A stretch of DNA of 64,000 nucleotides from Terriglobia bacterium (GTDB lineage: Bacteria; Acidobacteriota; Terriglobia; Terriglobales; Acidobacteriaceae). Of this stretch, positions 8,561 to 16,457 are shown piece by piece (position 1 is the stretch's first letter; the number at the start of each line of letters is the position of its first letter). The translations under genes and the position numbers were made by a program. Below the pieces are notes generated by a model. The model did not search any database, had not been told where the DNA came from, and worked only from the letters and a program-made list of their open reading frames with translations. The stretch lies in assembly GCA_020072645.1 (NCBI GenBank), contig JAIQGK010000012.1, forward strand, positions 434,001-498,000, written 5' to 3'.

Positions 8561-9301
8561 ATGCGATTAGCGGGCAAAGTTGCGATCATCACCGGCGGAG
8601 GCAGCGGCATTGGAAAAGCCATTGCGCAGGCGTTTGTGCGCGAAGGTGCAAAAGTGGTAATCGCTGGGCGGGACAGTAAGAAGCTTGATCGTGCGGCTAT
8701 GGAGATCGCCGGCGATTGTTTGGCGGTGAGGGCCGATGTGAGCAGTGCCGGCGATGTAAAGAAACTGGTGTCCGCGACGCTGGAGAGGTTTAGACAGATC
8801 AACGTGCTCGTGAATAATGCGGCGGTGCTACTGCCGGGAGCGGCGGAGTCGCTCACAGAACAAGATTTTGACCAGACCTTTGACATTAATGTGAAAGGCC
8901 TGTGGTTGCTTTCACGCGCGGTGCTGCCACACATGCGCGTGGCCGGTGGCGGGTCAATTGTGAATATTGGTTCAGTGCTGAGCATGGTGGGAGCGCGGAA
9001 CCGCGTGGCGTATTCCGCATCGAAGGGCGCGGTGATGGCCATGACGAAGGCGATGGCGCTGGACCATGCGGCGGAAAAGATACGAGTGAACTGCATCGCG
9101 CCGGGAATCGTTGAGACGGAGATGGTAGCCAGGTTCAGCACGGACGAAAACGCGCGCAAGCAGCGCGTGGCCTTGCATCCCATGGGCCGCTTTGGCCAGC
9201 CTGCGGAGGCAGCAAGCGCAGCGGTCTTCCTGGCCAGCGACGAATCGGCGTGGACAACCGGCAGCGTGCTTACGATTGATGGCGGCTACAGCGCGCAATG
9301 A
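8561..9301 (+). CDS. SDR family oxidoreductase
   Basis: A 246-residue classical short-chain dehydrogenase/reductase. It has the TGGGSGIG cofactor loop (11-18), the NNA motif (85-87), and the catalytic Ser138, Tyr151 and Lys155. The residue pattern after the second strand (AGRD) suggests NADP(H), though this is a weak predictor. The C-terminal DGG motif is the usual family ending. The length is normal. It is followed by an alpha-hydroxyacid oxidase after 66 bases, so the two may share a transcript. Substrate cannot be predicted; SDRs near FMN oxidases often work on hydroxy or keto acids, which is inference only. Confidence 0.9.
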   Translation: MRLAGKVAIITGGGSGIGKAIAQAFVREGAKVVIAGRDSKKLDRAAMEIAGDCLAVRADVSSAGDVKKLVSATLERFRQINVLVNNAAVLLPGAAESLTEQDFDQTFDINVKGLWLLSRAVLPHMRVAGGGSIVNIGSVLSMVGARNRVAYSASKGAVMAMTKAMALDHAAEKIRVNCIAPGIVETEMVARFSTDENARKQRVALHPMGRFGQPAEAASAAVFLASDESAWTTGSVLTIDGGYSAQ

Positions 9302-9367
9302 TTTAGTGTGCATAGTAATCAAGAGACAAAGAGAATGCAGCTTCGGCGTCGAGGAGAATGATCTGCG

Positions 9368-10495
9368 ATGAGACGATCCAGGATTTACAAGATGCGCTTC
9401 GGCGCCATCAGCGACGCGTTTGAGCGGAGGATGCTGGAGAAAGTCCGGACCCTTGCGGACATGGAAGCGCTGAGTGAAAAGCGCATGGCGCATATCGCCC
9501 ATGCTTACCTGACGGGAGGGGCGGGCGACGAAATTACCTTACGCGCCAACAGCGAGCAGTGGGCACGAATTCGATTGAACCCTAACATGCTGGTTGATGT
9601 TTCGGAGATTGATCTCACGACGCAGATTGCAGGCCAGTCATTGGATGTGCCGATTTTGCTTGCTCCTGCCGCCATCCACAGACTCTGGCACCGGAAGGGC
9701 GAGATGGCTGTCGTGGCGGGCGCGAACCAAGGAAAGGTAACCGTGGTGACGAGCACGTTTGCCACCGAGTCAGTGGAAAACATGTGCCGGGCCGCAACTC
9801 AGCCGGTATGGTTCCAGCTATACACCAGGCCGGACCGGACTTTCAATCAGAGCCTCATTCAACGCGCCGAAGCGGCGGGCTGCAAGGCAATCGTGATCAC
9901 GGTGGACACGCCGGTAATCGGCACTCGTAACCGGGAAGAACGCGCTTATTTCCGGATGCCGCCGAATTTCAATCTGCCGAACATCAATATTGGCAGTGAG
10001 ATTCACCGTCATTCGCCGGATTATGCCTTCAGTCTGGTGCCGAATGGGAAGCTCACCTGGAAGGAAATTGAATGGATGTGCTCCATCGCCAAAACGCCGG
10101 TGTGGCTGAAAGGCGTGATCAATCCTGAAGACGCTCTGCGTGCCGTGGATACGGGCGCCGCCGGAATCATTGTTTCTAATCACGGCGCACGCAACCTGGA
10201 CACGTTGCCCGCCACCGCCGACGCGCTTCCGCGGATTGCGGAGAAACTGCAGGGCAGGCTTCCATTGATGGTAGATGGAGGAATCCGCAGGGGCACCGAC
10301 ATACTCAAGGCATTGGCCATGGGCGCCAAGGCTATCTTGATTGGGCGGCCCTATCTGCACGGTGTGGCTGCGGCCGGAGCGGATGGCGTCGCCCGCGTCA
10401 TTGGGATCCTTCGCTCGGAGTTAAAATCCGCCATGGCGCTGACCGGAAGGACGACAATCGCGCAGATTGATCCATCAGTGTTGTGGAAGCCATAG
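9368..10495 (+). CDS. FMN-dependent alpha-hydroxy-acid oxidase/dehydrogenase
   Basis: A 375-residue TIM-barrel flavoprotein of the lactate dehydrogenase/glycolate oxidase family, oxidising an L-2-hydroxy acid to a 2-keto acid. Visible markers are the FMN-binding start of the barrel (VPILLAPAA), WLKGV carrying the flavin-contacting lysine, the catalytic His in SNHGARNLD, and the phosphate-binding DGGIRRGTDILKALAMGA and IGRPYLHG segments. The usual SNHGGRQLD box is slightly changed. The region after the signature is shortened relative to LldD. There is no signal peptide. The ATG at 9368 is used; a later ATG (9398) is possible. Confidence 0.88.
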   Translation: MRRSRIYKMRFGAISDAFERRMLEKVRTLADMEALSEKRMAHIAHAYLTGGAGDEITLRANSEQWARIRLNPNMLVDVSEIDLTTQIAGQSLDVPILLAPAAIHRLWHRKGEMAVVAGANQGKVTVVTSTFATESVENMCRAATQPVWFQLYTRPDRTFNQSLIQRAEAAGCKAIVITVDTPVIGTRNREERAYFRMPPNFNLPNINIGSEIHRHSPDYAFSLVPNGKLTWKEIEWMCSIAKTPVWLKGVINPEDALRAVDTGAAGIIVSNHGARNLDTLPATADALPRIAEKLQGRLPLMVDGGIRRGTDILKALAMGAKAILIGRPYLHGVAAAGADGVARVIGILRSELKSAMALTGRTTIAQIDPSVLWKP

Positions 10496-10748
10496 GAAGG
10501 GGAAACCCAGAAACCGCGGCTTAACTGCCTGGCTGATGGCCTGGCCCACCACTCGCGTGGAAAGGATTCCTGACTCGAGGATCTCGCGGCGGTTAGATGG
10601 CGTGTAACGGCAATTCACGCTGCATCCGGCAAGGATGATGACGATATCGGCACTCCATCGTGCCTTGCCTAAATTTCCAGTTCACGTCCATTCCAGTCCG
10701 CCAAATTGGCGAAGGTGTGGCGTGCGAAAAGAATGAGAGTGTTCACTT
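10496..10748. other. Intergenic stretch with a possible gene relic
   Basis: No intact gene. Read on the minus strand, about 10505-10660 gives a protein-like stretch (DIVIILAGCSVNCRYTP, then ILESGILSTRVVGQA) ending in a stop under the 3' end of the oxidase gene, without a start. It looks like the tail of a decayed gene but I cannot name it. Confidence 0.25.
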
Positions 10749-11423
10749 ATGGCTCAAGATATATGGACAACGGTTGACACCTACATCGCCGATCTTTTTA
10801 TCGCGACGGATTTCGCCCTGGAAGCCGCGCTTGATTCGAGCAAAGCGGCCGGTTTGCCGACTATCAACGTGTCTCCCGCGCAAGGCAAGCTCCTGCACAT
10901 GCTGGCCAGAGTGCAGCGAGCAAGCAAAATCCTGGAACTGGGCACGCTGGGCGGATACAGCACGATCTGGCTCGGTCGCGCGCTGCAGCCCGAAGGCCGC
11001 CTGATCTCGCTGGAGATCGACCCCAAGCGAGCGGAGATTGCTCGCGCCAACATCGCGCGCGCGGAACTGGCGAACGTAGTCGAAATTCGGGTGGGCGCGG
11101 CGACAGATTCATTGCAAAAATTGTTGAGTGAAGGCCGCGGACCATTTGACCTGATCTTTATTGACGCCGACAAACCCGGCTATGCCGACTATCTGCAATG
11201 GTGTCTCAAGCTGTCGCGGCCGGGCACACTGATTCTTGCCGACAACGTAATTCGCAAAGGCGCTGTAGCTGATCCAGCCAGCACCGACGAGAACGTACAG
11301 GGCATCAGGAAATTCAACGAAGCCCTGGCCGCGGAAAAACGCGTGACCACCACCGTGATACAGACGGTGGGCTGCAAAGGTTATGACGGGCTGGCAGTGA
11401 TTCTGGTAACGGCAAATACCTGA
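10749..11423 (+). CDS. SAM-dependent O-methyltransferase, family 3
   Basis: A 224-residue class I methyltransferase of the catechol/caffeoyl-CoA O-methyltransferase type. The SAM motif is ELGTLGGYST (about 59-68), followed by the acidic strand-2 end (LEID) and the metal-binding FIDADKPGYADY and ADNVIRKG segments that carry the divalent-cation ligands (Asp, Asp, Asn). The length is normal. Members methylate hydroxyls on aromatic or phenolic substrates; the actual substrate is not predictable. Same strand as its neighbours but isolated by about 250 bases upstream and 340 downstream. Confidence 0.88.
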   Translation: MAQDIWTTVDTYIADLFIATDFALEAALDSSKAAGLPTINVSPAQGKLLHMLARVQRASKILELGTLGGYSTIWLGRALQPEGRLISLEIDPKRAEIARANIARAELANVVEIRVGAATDSLQKLLSEGRGPFDLIFIDADKPGYADYLQWCLKLSRPGTLILADNVIRKGAVADPASTDENVQGIRKFNEALAAEKRVTTTVIQTVGCKGYDGLAVILVTANT

Positions 11424-11761
11424 AATTAGTGGGGGGTGTTTTCTGCGGGCTTCAGCGCTTTTTATCGCCGCCAGTGTGGTGTCTGAGGAGCAAAGGCTGA
11501 GCTTAAGAAAACCATGGATCGTGCTTAAGAGCAGGCGAGGTATTGTGAGAACTCCCTGATGCTGTATGGATGGAAGAAAAATCCTCGGGGTCCTTCGACT
11601 CCGCGCCCGTCAGCTTAAATCCGTTGAATATCCTGGAGGCGCTGCGCTCAGGATGACAGAGATAAACATTTTGCTTGAATATGAGTTCCTGGTGTTGTGA
11701 AGCTATTTCTGAGACACCACACTAGAGCGCATTGCGGTTGTGGCTGATTTAAAATTAGTTA
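11424..11761. other. Intergenic region with a dispersed repeat unit
   Basis: No gene seen. The part at about 11588-11662 contains TCCTTCGACTCCGCGC and, further on, GCTCAGGATGACAGAG. This pair of half-sites resembles the repeats at 63085-63290 and looks like a dispersed palindromic unit. Confidence 0.45.
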
Positions 11762-12475
11762 ATGTCCCGTTTCCCTGGTTTCTCCCCTGATGCTCTTTCA
11801 TTCCTGCGTGCGCTCAAACGCAATAACCGTCGCGAATGGTTCCAGCCGCGCAAAGAGAAGTATGAAGCGCTGATTAAAGCGCCGATGCTGGAATTTGTCG
11901 GGTGCCTGAATGAAGAGATGGCCCGCTTTGCGCCGACGTACGTCACGCCACCGGCAAAGGCCGTTTACCGCATTTATCGGGACACGCGTTTTTCTCCGGA
12001 CAAGACGCCGTACAAAACGCATATTGCCGCCATTTTCCCGCGCAACAGCGCGGTCAAGCGCGAGGGCGCGGTGTTCTATCTGCATTTCACGGAAAAAGAA
12101 TTGCTGGCTTTCGGCGGTGTATGGGGGCCTGACCGCGACGAGCTGCTGGCGTATCGCACATTGCTGCAACAGAACCATGAGGAATTTGCGGAGATCCTCA
12201 AGGACAAGCAATTGCGAAAACTTGTGGGCGAGCTCCAAGGCGAACAGTTGAGCCGCATGCCCAAGGGCTTTCCCGTGGACCATGCGGCAGAGAGCCTGCT
12301 GCGGAGGAAGCAATGGTATCTGGAGTCCACGCTCCCGGTCAGCGTGCTTACCACGCCGCGCGTAGTGCCCGAGCTGGCAAAACGATTTGCCGTGATGGCG
12401 CCGATGGTGGAATTTCTCAACCGGCCGTTTGCGCAAAAGAAAGCGCCGAAAAAGATGCTGTTTATGGGGTTCTAG
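11762..12475 (+). CDS. DUF2461 (TIGR02453) family protein
   Basis: A 237-residue protein matching the DUF2461 family across its length: FPGFSPDALSFLRALKRNNRREWF at the N-terminus, the YRIYRDTRFSPDKTPYKTHIAA signature at about 76-97, and FYLHF later. Function is unknown across bacteria and fungi. ATG start at 11762 without an obvious Shine-Dalgarno. The length is standard and nothing is missing. Confidence 0.88.
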   Translation: MSRFPGFSPDALSFLRALKRNNRREWFQPRKEKYEALIKAPMLEFVGCLNEEMARFAPTYVTPPAKAVYRIYRDTRFSPDKTPYKTHIAAIFPRNSAVKREGAVFYLHFTEKELLAFGGVWGPDRDELLAYRTLLQQNHEEFAEILKDKQLRKLVGELQGEQLSRMPKGFPVDHAAESLLRRKQWYLESTLPVSVLTTPRVVPELAKRFAVMAPMVEFLNRPFAQKKAPKKMLFMGF

Positions 12476-12693
12476 CGGGGGGCCAAAAGGGTGGGGGCGT
12501 TCTGGGTGGACTTATCCCTGTAGGGAGTGCGCAAGGATTACATTCACCGGAGCGTTGAACATTTCAAAACCTTTTGGTTTTAATCTACTGCTTTCAAAAT
12601 AAGGTGCTGGTAACACCTGCTTTTGAAAGTGGCACATTATACGTATGCCAACCGCCCAGGAGAGTATATTATGGACGGTTTCCAGAAGGTAGC

Positions 12694-13878
12694 TTGAGCC
12701 ATGCCCCTATAAGTCCGGCGCTGATGAAATGGGCACGTCAACGTGTCGGCCTTACCCTTGAGCAACTGAGCCACAATTTTGTCCCATTGGAAAAGTTGAT
12801 GGCGTGGGAACGCGAAGTAGATCCTGAACTTCCTACATTGGCTCAGGCAGAGACACTCGCAAGCAAATTAAAAATACCGCTGCCAATTCTTTTCTTGTCC
12901 GAGCCGCCGGACGAGAGCATTCCTGTAGTTGACTTTCGCACTGTAAGCGGCAAACGACGCACAAAGCCCAGCGCGGAGTTTTTGGACACGGTTAATGGTG
13001 CCGTAGTACGCCAGGAGTGGTATAGCGAGTACGTGCGCCGTGAGTACCGGAATCGTCCATTGCCGTTTGTGGGAAGTTTCACCGCACTGGACACAACCGA
13101 AGTCATAGCACAAGACATTAGGGACACACTGAAGATTGACGCAGCATTAAGGCAGGAATGCGAGAGCTGGAAAGAATTTCTGGCGAAGCTTATACACAGA
13201 GCAGAACAACGTGGAATTCTGGTAATGCGAAATGGGATTGTTGGATATGAGCACACTCGTAAACTTCGAGTTGAGGAGTTTCGCGGGTTCGCTCTCAGTG
13301 ATCCGTACGCGCCATTGATATTTATCAACTACAGAGATGCAAAAGCAGCTCAAATTTTCACTTTAACCCATGAATTAGCACACGTCTGGCTAGGTGCGAG
13401 CGGGATATCTAATCCTGATCCAACAAAAGCGTTAGCAGATTTCAAGGTTGCGATTGAGCAGAAGTGCAATGCCATTGCTGCGGAGGTCCTGCTGCCCAAA
13501 GATACATTTTCTTGGGACCGTTCGGCATCCACTGAAACAAATATTCACAATATTTCCGTCGAATACCGGGTAAGCAGAATCGTTGCGCTTCGCAGAGCAA
13601 GTGATCTTAGCAAGATTACAAAAGAGGAATTTACACGTATTGCAAAAAAAGAATATGGGAAGTCCAAGAAGGCTGAAACTAAAGACTTGCGAGAGGAGGA
13701 GGGCAGAGCACACTTTTGGAATTGGAATCTTTTCTTAATGAGAAATGGACATGCTTTCACCAAGGAAGTAGCAATAGCCGCTAAAGCGGGGCGTATTCCC
13801 TTTGTACGCGCAGCGCATCTTCTAGGCGTAAGGGCTTCCACTGTTGAGTCGTACCTAACAAAATTCCATTCTGCTTAA
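12694..13878 (+). CDS. XRE HTH plus ImmA/IrrE-type metallopeptidase
   Basis: A 394-residue two-domain protein. Residues 6-70 form an XRE-type helix-turn-helix (MKWARQRVGLTLEQLS...). After a linker comes an IrrE/ImmA-like zinc peptidase core with H226-E-L-A-H230, then a downstream helix (EQKCNAIAAEVLLP) carrying the third-ligand position. Such proteins cleave or sequester regulators and often act as antitoxin-like partners. I use TTG 12694, placed just after AGAAGG and right before the HTH; the frame is open to 12574 but the extra N-terminal stretch has no family similarity. A PIN-like DUF4411 gene follows 8 bases later, so the two form a probable toxin-antitoxin-like operon. Pairing of these families is known; the activity here is inferred. 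Confidence 0.8.
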   Translation: MSHAPISPALMKWARQRVGLTLEQLSHNFVPLEKLMAWEREVDPELPTLAQAETLASKLKIPLPILFLSEPPDESIPVVDFRTVSGKRRTKPSAEFLDTVNGAVVRQEWYSEYVRREYRNRPLPFVGSFTALDTTEVIAQDIRDTLKIDAALRQECESWKEFLAKLIHRAEQRGILVMRNGIVGYEHTRKLRVEEFRGFALSDPYAPLIFINYRDAKAAQIFTLTHELAHVWLGASGISNPDPTKALADFKVAIEQKCNAIAAEVLLPKDTFSWDRSASTETNIHNISVEYRVSRIVALRRASDLSKITKEEFTRIAKKEYGKSKKAETKDLREEEGRAHFWNWNLFLMRNGHAFTKEVAIAAKAGRIPFVRAAHLLGVRASTVESYLTKFHSA

Positions 13879-13886
13879 AATCGCAC

Positions 13887-14384
13887 GTGCCACGCTATTG
13901 GATTGACTCAAGCGTATTTATAACATCGAAAGACACAATGTATGCGTTTGATATTCATACAAGCTTTTGGGCATGGATGGATGGCGCACTAAAACGTGGT
14001 GATGTTGGATGCCCTCGTTACGTGTTTAAAGAGATAGTCGAAAATGTCCGCGTGGAGGATAATTTAGCGCGATGGATGGCGGCTAGGAAGAAAAACCACT
14101 TGCACATTGAACCGAACGGGGATGTGTATGCTGCTCTGAGAAAAGTAAATGAACACTTATTCAAGAGCGGACGATACAAGATGCCTTTCGCTTTAGACTT
14201 TGTAAAATTTGCTGATCCATGGATTATTGCATTCGCTATGGGCTATGGTGGAAAAATTGTAACTCAGGAAAGCGGCACAGATGACAAGGCAGAGAGAGTA
14301 CTAATTCCTGACGTGTGCCGCAAATTCGGTGTCGAATGCATCAAAGTATGGGACATGCTACGAGAGCTAGAAGTGAAGTTATGA
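13887..14384 (+). CDS. DUF4411 PIN-like protein (probable toxin)
   Basis: A 165-residue protein of the DUF4411 family, related to PIN-domain nucleases. It begins YWIDSSVFI with the first acidic residue (D7), has KEIVENV, and a later FADPWIIAFAMGYGGKIVTQE segment carrying the second acidic site, ending in the family-typical PDVCRKFGV. It starts with GTG 8 bases after the ImmA/IrrE gene. Together they are the usual arrangement of a predicted RNase toxin with a regulatory partner. Its stop codon lies 2 bases from the 3' end of the tRNA-like gene on the other strand, which suggests the pair was inserted at that tRNA. Confidence 0.8.
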   Translation: MPRYWIDSSVFITSKDTMYAFDIHTSFWAWMDGALKRGDVGCPRYVFKEIVENVRVEDNLARWMAARKKNHLHIEPNGDVYAALRKVNEHLFKSGRYKMPFALDFVKFADPWIIAFAMGYGGKIVTQESGTDDKAERVLIPDVCRKFGVECIKVWDMLRELEVKL

Positions 14385-14386
14385 GG

Positions 14387-14500
14387 TGCGGCTACCGGGA
14401 ATCGAACCCGGACGGGTTTCCCCAGTGACTTGGCTAAACGCTCAAAATGGATGTTGAGCACTTAGCAAGCCACCGCGTCTGCCAGTTCCGCCACAGCCGC
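14387..14500 (-). tRNA. tRNA-Leu-like gene with a ~20-bp anticodon arm
   Basis: Acceptor stem (GCGGCUG with UAGCCGC), D arm with the Leu-type GGCGGAACUGGCAGAC, T arm (CCGGG/UUCGAUU/CCCGG), a variable arm GGGGAAACCC and discriminator A all fit tRNA-Leu. Between D arm and variable arm there are far too many bases. They fold into one long hairpin: 14425-14445 pairs with 14454-14473, 20 bp with one bulged base and an 8-base loop. Three of the pairs are G-U wobbles only on this strand, which argues that the RNA, not the DNA, is what is conserved. No 7-base anticodon loop is visible, so the decoding identity is undefined. CCA is not encoded. Total 114 bases against about 87 normally. It could be a functional oddity or a tRNA broken by insertion. 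Confidence 0.6.
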
Positions 14501-14509
14501 ACAAAAAGG

Positions 14510-14515
14510 ATTATA
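14510..14515 (-). promoter_or_regulatory. -10 box for the tRNA-Leu-like gene
   Basis: A perfect TATAAT on the minus strand ends 10 bases before the first base of the tRNA, the expected spacing for transcription. The -35 region is not convincing. It suggests the odd tRNA is expressed. Confidence 0.5.
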
Positions 14516-15252
14516 CTGCGGCCATGAAGCCCACTACCAGCACCGCACATTTCCGGCAGGATGCAATTAAAGAGATTCGATAATGCTCTCTGTCGTGTTT
14601 TAATGTGTCGAAAGACGAGCTGCTGAATAGAAGTGTTACGATGGAAAGCGGTTCTATGGTTGCGAATCACAATCGCTATTCTCCATGAATGCGCCATCCT
14701 GACCCGAGCAGTCCTGGACGCCCTTATGACGCAGCGGAGCCGATCCTTCGGCTGCGCGTAAACCGTGTTGAAACATTTTGCAGTTCGGCGTGGCTTGCCT
14801 CAGGATAGCGCGTCGTGGGGGTGAAATGGATGTGGACCGGGAACGCTTCCCGCAGGCATGAAAGCCTGAACGCGTGCTTCACCTCCGTTTGACTTGATCA
14901 ATGTTGTTGGTGCGAATCGTTCTACAGCGATGCTTGAGCAGTACGACGTGGGTCGCTCCGCTGTGCGCAGTCGCCTTCGCTTCATGTTGAAGCGACGCCT
15001 CCACCAAGCTTCCATCTTAGGGCAATGGTGTGCCTCAGCTTTTAGGCGAAGCCGCAGTAGGCAGCGAACCATACCCATCCAGCTCACGCGAAAAAGAACA
15101 ATGACCTGTTTCGCAATTGATTCGCAGGCTCAAGAGGGTTAATATGCCGCATGGATGTTTGTAAAGTGGTAAATTTTCATCGGTTCGCCACCGGATTCTC
15201 CGATTGGGATGGATTCCCCGGAGGCGAGTGGGATAAACCTACGCCAAACTGG
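14516..15252. other. Gene-free stretch between tRNA and IS1595 element
   Basis: About 740 bases with no frame that looks like a real protein. Several frames are open by chance in GC-rich sequence. The stretch from 14800 to 15080 has small inverted motifs (for instance GCTTCGCTTCATGTTGAAGC near 14970) but no function can be assigned. Confidence 0.4.
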
Positions 15253-15261
15253 GATGGGGTG
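15253..15261. repeat. Target-site direct repeat, left copy
   Basis: GATGGGGTG lies immediately outside the left inverted end and is repeated exactly at 17853-17861 outside the right end. IS1595 elements usually make 8-bp duplications, so one of the nine bases may match by chance. Confidence 0.75.
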
Positions 15262-15283
15262 GGCATTAATATACTTGACACAG
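15262..15283 (+). repeat. Left terminal inverted repeat of the IS1595 element
   Basis: GGCATTAAT followed by ATACTTGACACAG; it differs from the right end at two positions. It contains the -35 hexamer of the transposase promoter, so the inverted end doubles as promoter. Confidence 0.85.
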
Positions 15284-15303
15284 TAACAAGTTTCCGGTAT
15301 TCT
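15275..15303 (+). promoter_or_regulatory. Sigma-70 promoter of the transposase
   Basis: TTGACA (15275-15280), a 17-base spacer and TATTCT (15298-15303). The ATG at 15313 is only about 3-5 bases beyond the expected transcription start, so the message would be nearly leaderless. Confidence 0.75.
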
Positions 15304-15312
15304 GGTCTTGCT

Positions 15313-16284
15313 ATGAAACAGCCTATGACCCTGCAAGCCGCAATCATCTTCTACGCCGATCTCGACAACTGCCTGAATCATCTTGTGGCGCAGCGTTGGC
15401 CCGATGGTGTTGTCTGTCCAACTTGCGGAAGCAAGGATGTTAAATTCATTCCGACTCGCCGCATTTGGGAGTGCAAAACCAAACACCCCAAGAAACAATT
15501 CAGCATTAAGGTAGGAACCATATTTGAGGACAGTCCCATTGGCCTCGACAAGTGGCTCACCGCTGCATGGATGGTTGCCAACTGCAAGAATGGCGTTTCC
15601 TCTTACGAGATTCACCGTGCAATCGGCGTGACTCAAAAAACCGCATGGTTCATGCTTCACAGAATCAGACTCGCAATGCAGGATGAAGATGCGGGAAAAT
15701 TTCAAGGGCACGTCGAAGTTGACGAAACCTTCATCGGCGGTAAGGCCCGCTTCATGCACAAGAAACAACGCGCCAAAATGACTCAGCCCGGAATGCCAAA
15801 AGGTGGTGCCAATAAAGTTATCGTCGGCGGTATTTTGGAGCGTGAGGGCAAAGTCAGAACTCAGATTCTTGAGAACAGAGAGCGTCACACTCTTCATGCT
15901 CTGGTAAAAGATAACGTCGAGTTTGGTTCTTGCCTGTCTACCGATGATTGTCATTCCTATTGGGGGTTGGATAAGGAATACGCTCACGGAATTGTTGACC
16001 ATGCCAAAGAGTACGTTAACGGGCAGGTACACACTAATGGGCTGGAGAACTTCTGGAGCCTCGTAAAACGCGGATTGAAAGGCACCTATATTTCCGTTGA
16101 GCCGTTCCATCTTTTCCGTTACCTCGATGAGCAGGTATTTCGTTACAACAATCGTGCGACCAAAAAGAAATTCATCTCTGACTTTGACCGTTTCGCAATG
16201 GTCACTGATAACCTGCTAGGCAAGCGCGTAACCTACGAACAACTGATTGGCCGTGCGACGCAATTCGGGGCGCAAGCCAACTAA
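15313..16284 (+). CDS. IS1595 (ISXO2-like) transposase
   Basis: A 323-residue DDE transposase. An N-terminal zinc-ribbon (CPTCG ... WECKTKHPKKQFS) precedes a helix-turn-helix and the ISXO2-type catalytic domain with VEVDETFIGGK (first Asp), LSTDDCHSY (second Asp) and VHTNGLENFWSLVKRGLKGTY (Asn/Glu region). All expected acidic residues are present, so it should be active. The frame is open to 15151 but the promoter and family similarity both support ATG 15313. It differs clearly from the second IS1595 transposase at 45962, so the two elements are not recent copies of each other. Its stop overlaps the last bases of a convergent 58-aa gene. Confidence 0.92.
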   Translation: MKQPMTLQAAIIFYADLDNCLNHLVAQRWPDGVVCPTCGSKDVKFIPTRRIWECKTKHPKKQFSIKVGTIFEDSPIGLDKWLTAAWMVANCKNGVSSYEIHRAIGVTQKTAWFMLHRIRLAMQDEDAGKFQGHVEVDETFIGGKARFMHKKQRAKMTQPGMPKGGANKVIVGGILEREGKVRTQILENRERHTLHALVKDNVEFGSCLSTDDCHSYWGLDKEYAHGIVDHAKEYVNGQVHTNGLENFWSLVKRGLKGTYISVEPFHLFRYLDEQVFRYNNRATKKKFISDFDRFAMVTDNLLGKRVTYEQLIGRATQFGAQAN

Positions 16285-16457
16285 GTATCGCCGCCAGAAT
16301 CGCGGGAAACGCCGCGTCCGCTGGTTTTCTTAGCCTTCTGTTTTCGGTCCTTTTTCTGTTCCCATTTCTTGTGCCTCTTGTCGATCTCTGCTTTCGGGAC
16401 TGACAAGAGGCGTTTCGTTAGGCTTGAGAATTTTTCAAATTCAGTCTTTTCTTTCAT
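16281..16457 (-). CDS. 58-aa basic protein downstream of HEPN gene
   Basis: A short open frame on the minus strand. Its ATG overlaps the HEPN stop codon (ATGA), the mark of translational coupling, and its stop overlaps the transposase stop by a few bases. It reads MKEKTEFEKFSSLTKRLL, then SVPKAEIDKR and a lysine-rich tail. The pattern F-x2-L-x-K-R-L-L...P-K resembles the 47-aa protein at 48088 in the second IS1595 block (FDAVLKRLIEHKPVPKKSV), and such small proteins are common beside mobile genes. No function is known to me; an antitoxin or chaperone-like partner of the HEPN protein is possible. The coding call rests on coupling and on the second example. Confidence 0.6.
   Translation of the reverse strand: MKEKTEFEKFSSLTKRLLSVPKAEIDKRHKKWEQKKDRKQKAKKTSGRGVSRDSGGDT

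Noticed and set aside
14400-14475. Group I intron in the tRNA-Leu-like gene
   Set aside because: The extra sequence is only about 35 bases and forms a single hairpin; group I introns are several times longer and have a conserved core.
15139-16110. Long open frame on the strand opposite the first IS1595 transposase
   Set aside because: Antisense of a well-supported transposase, with no protein family character.
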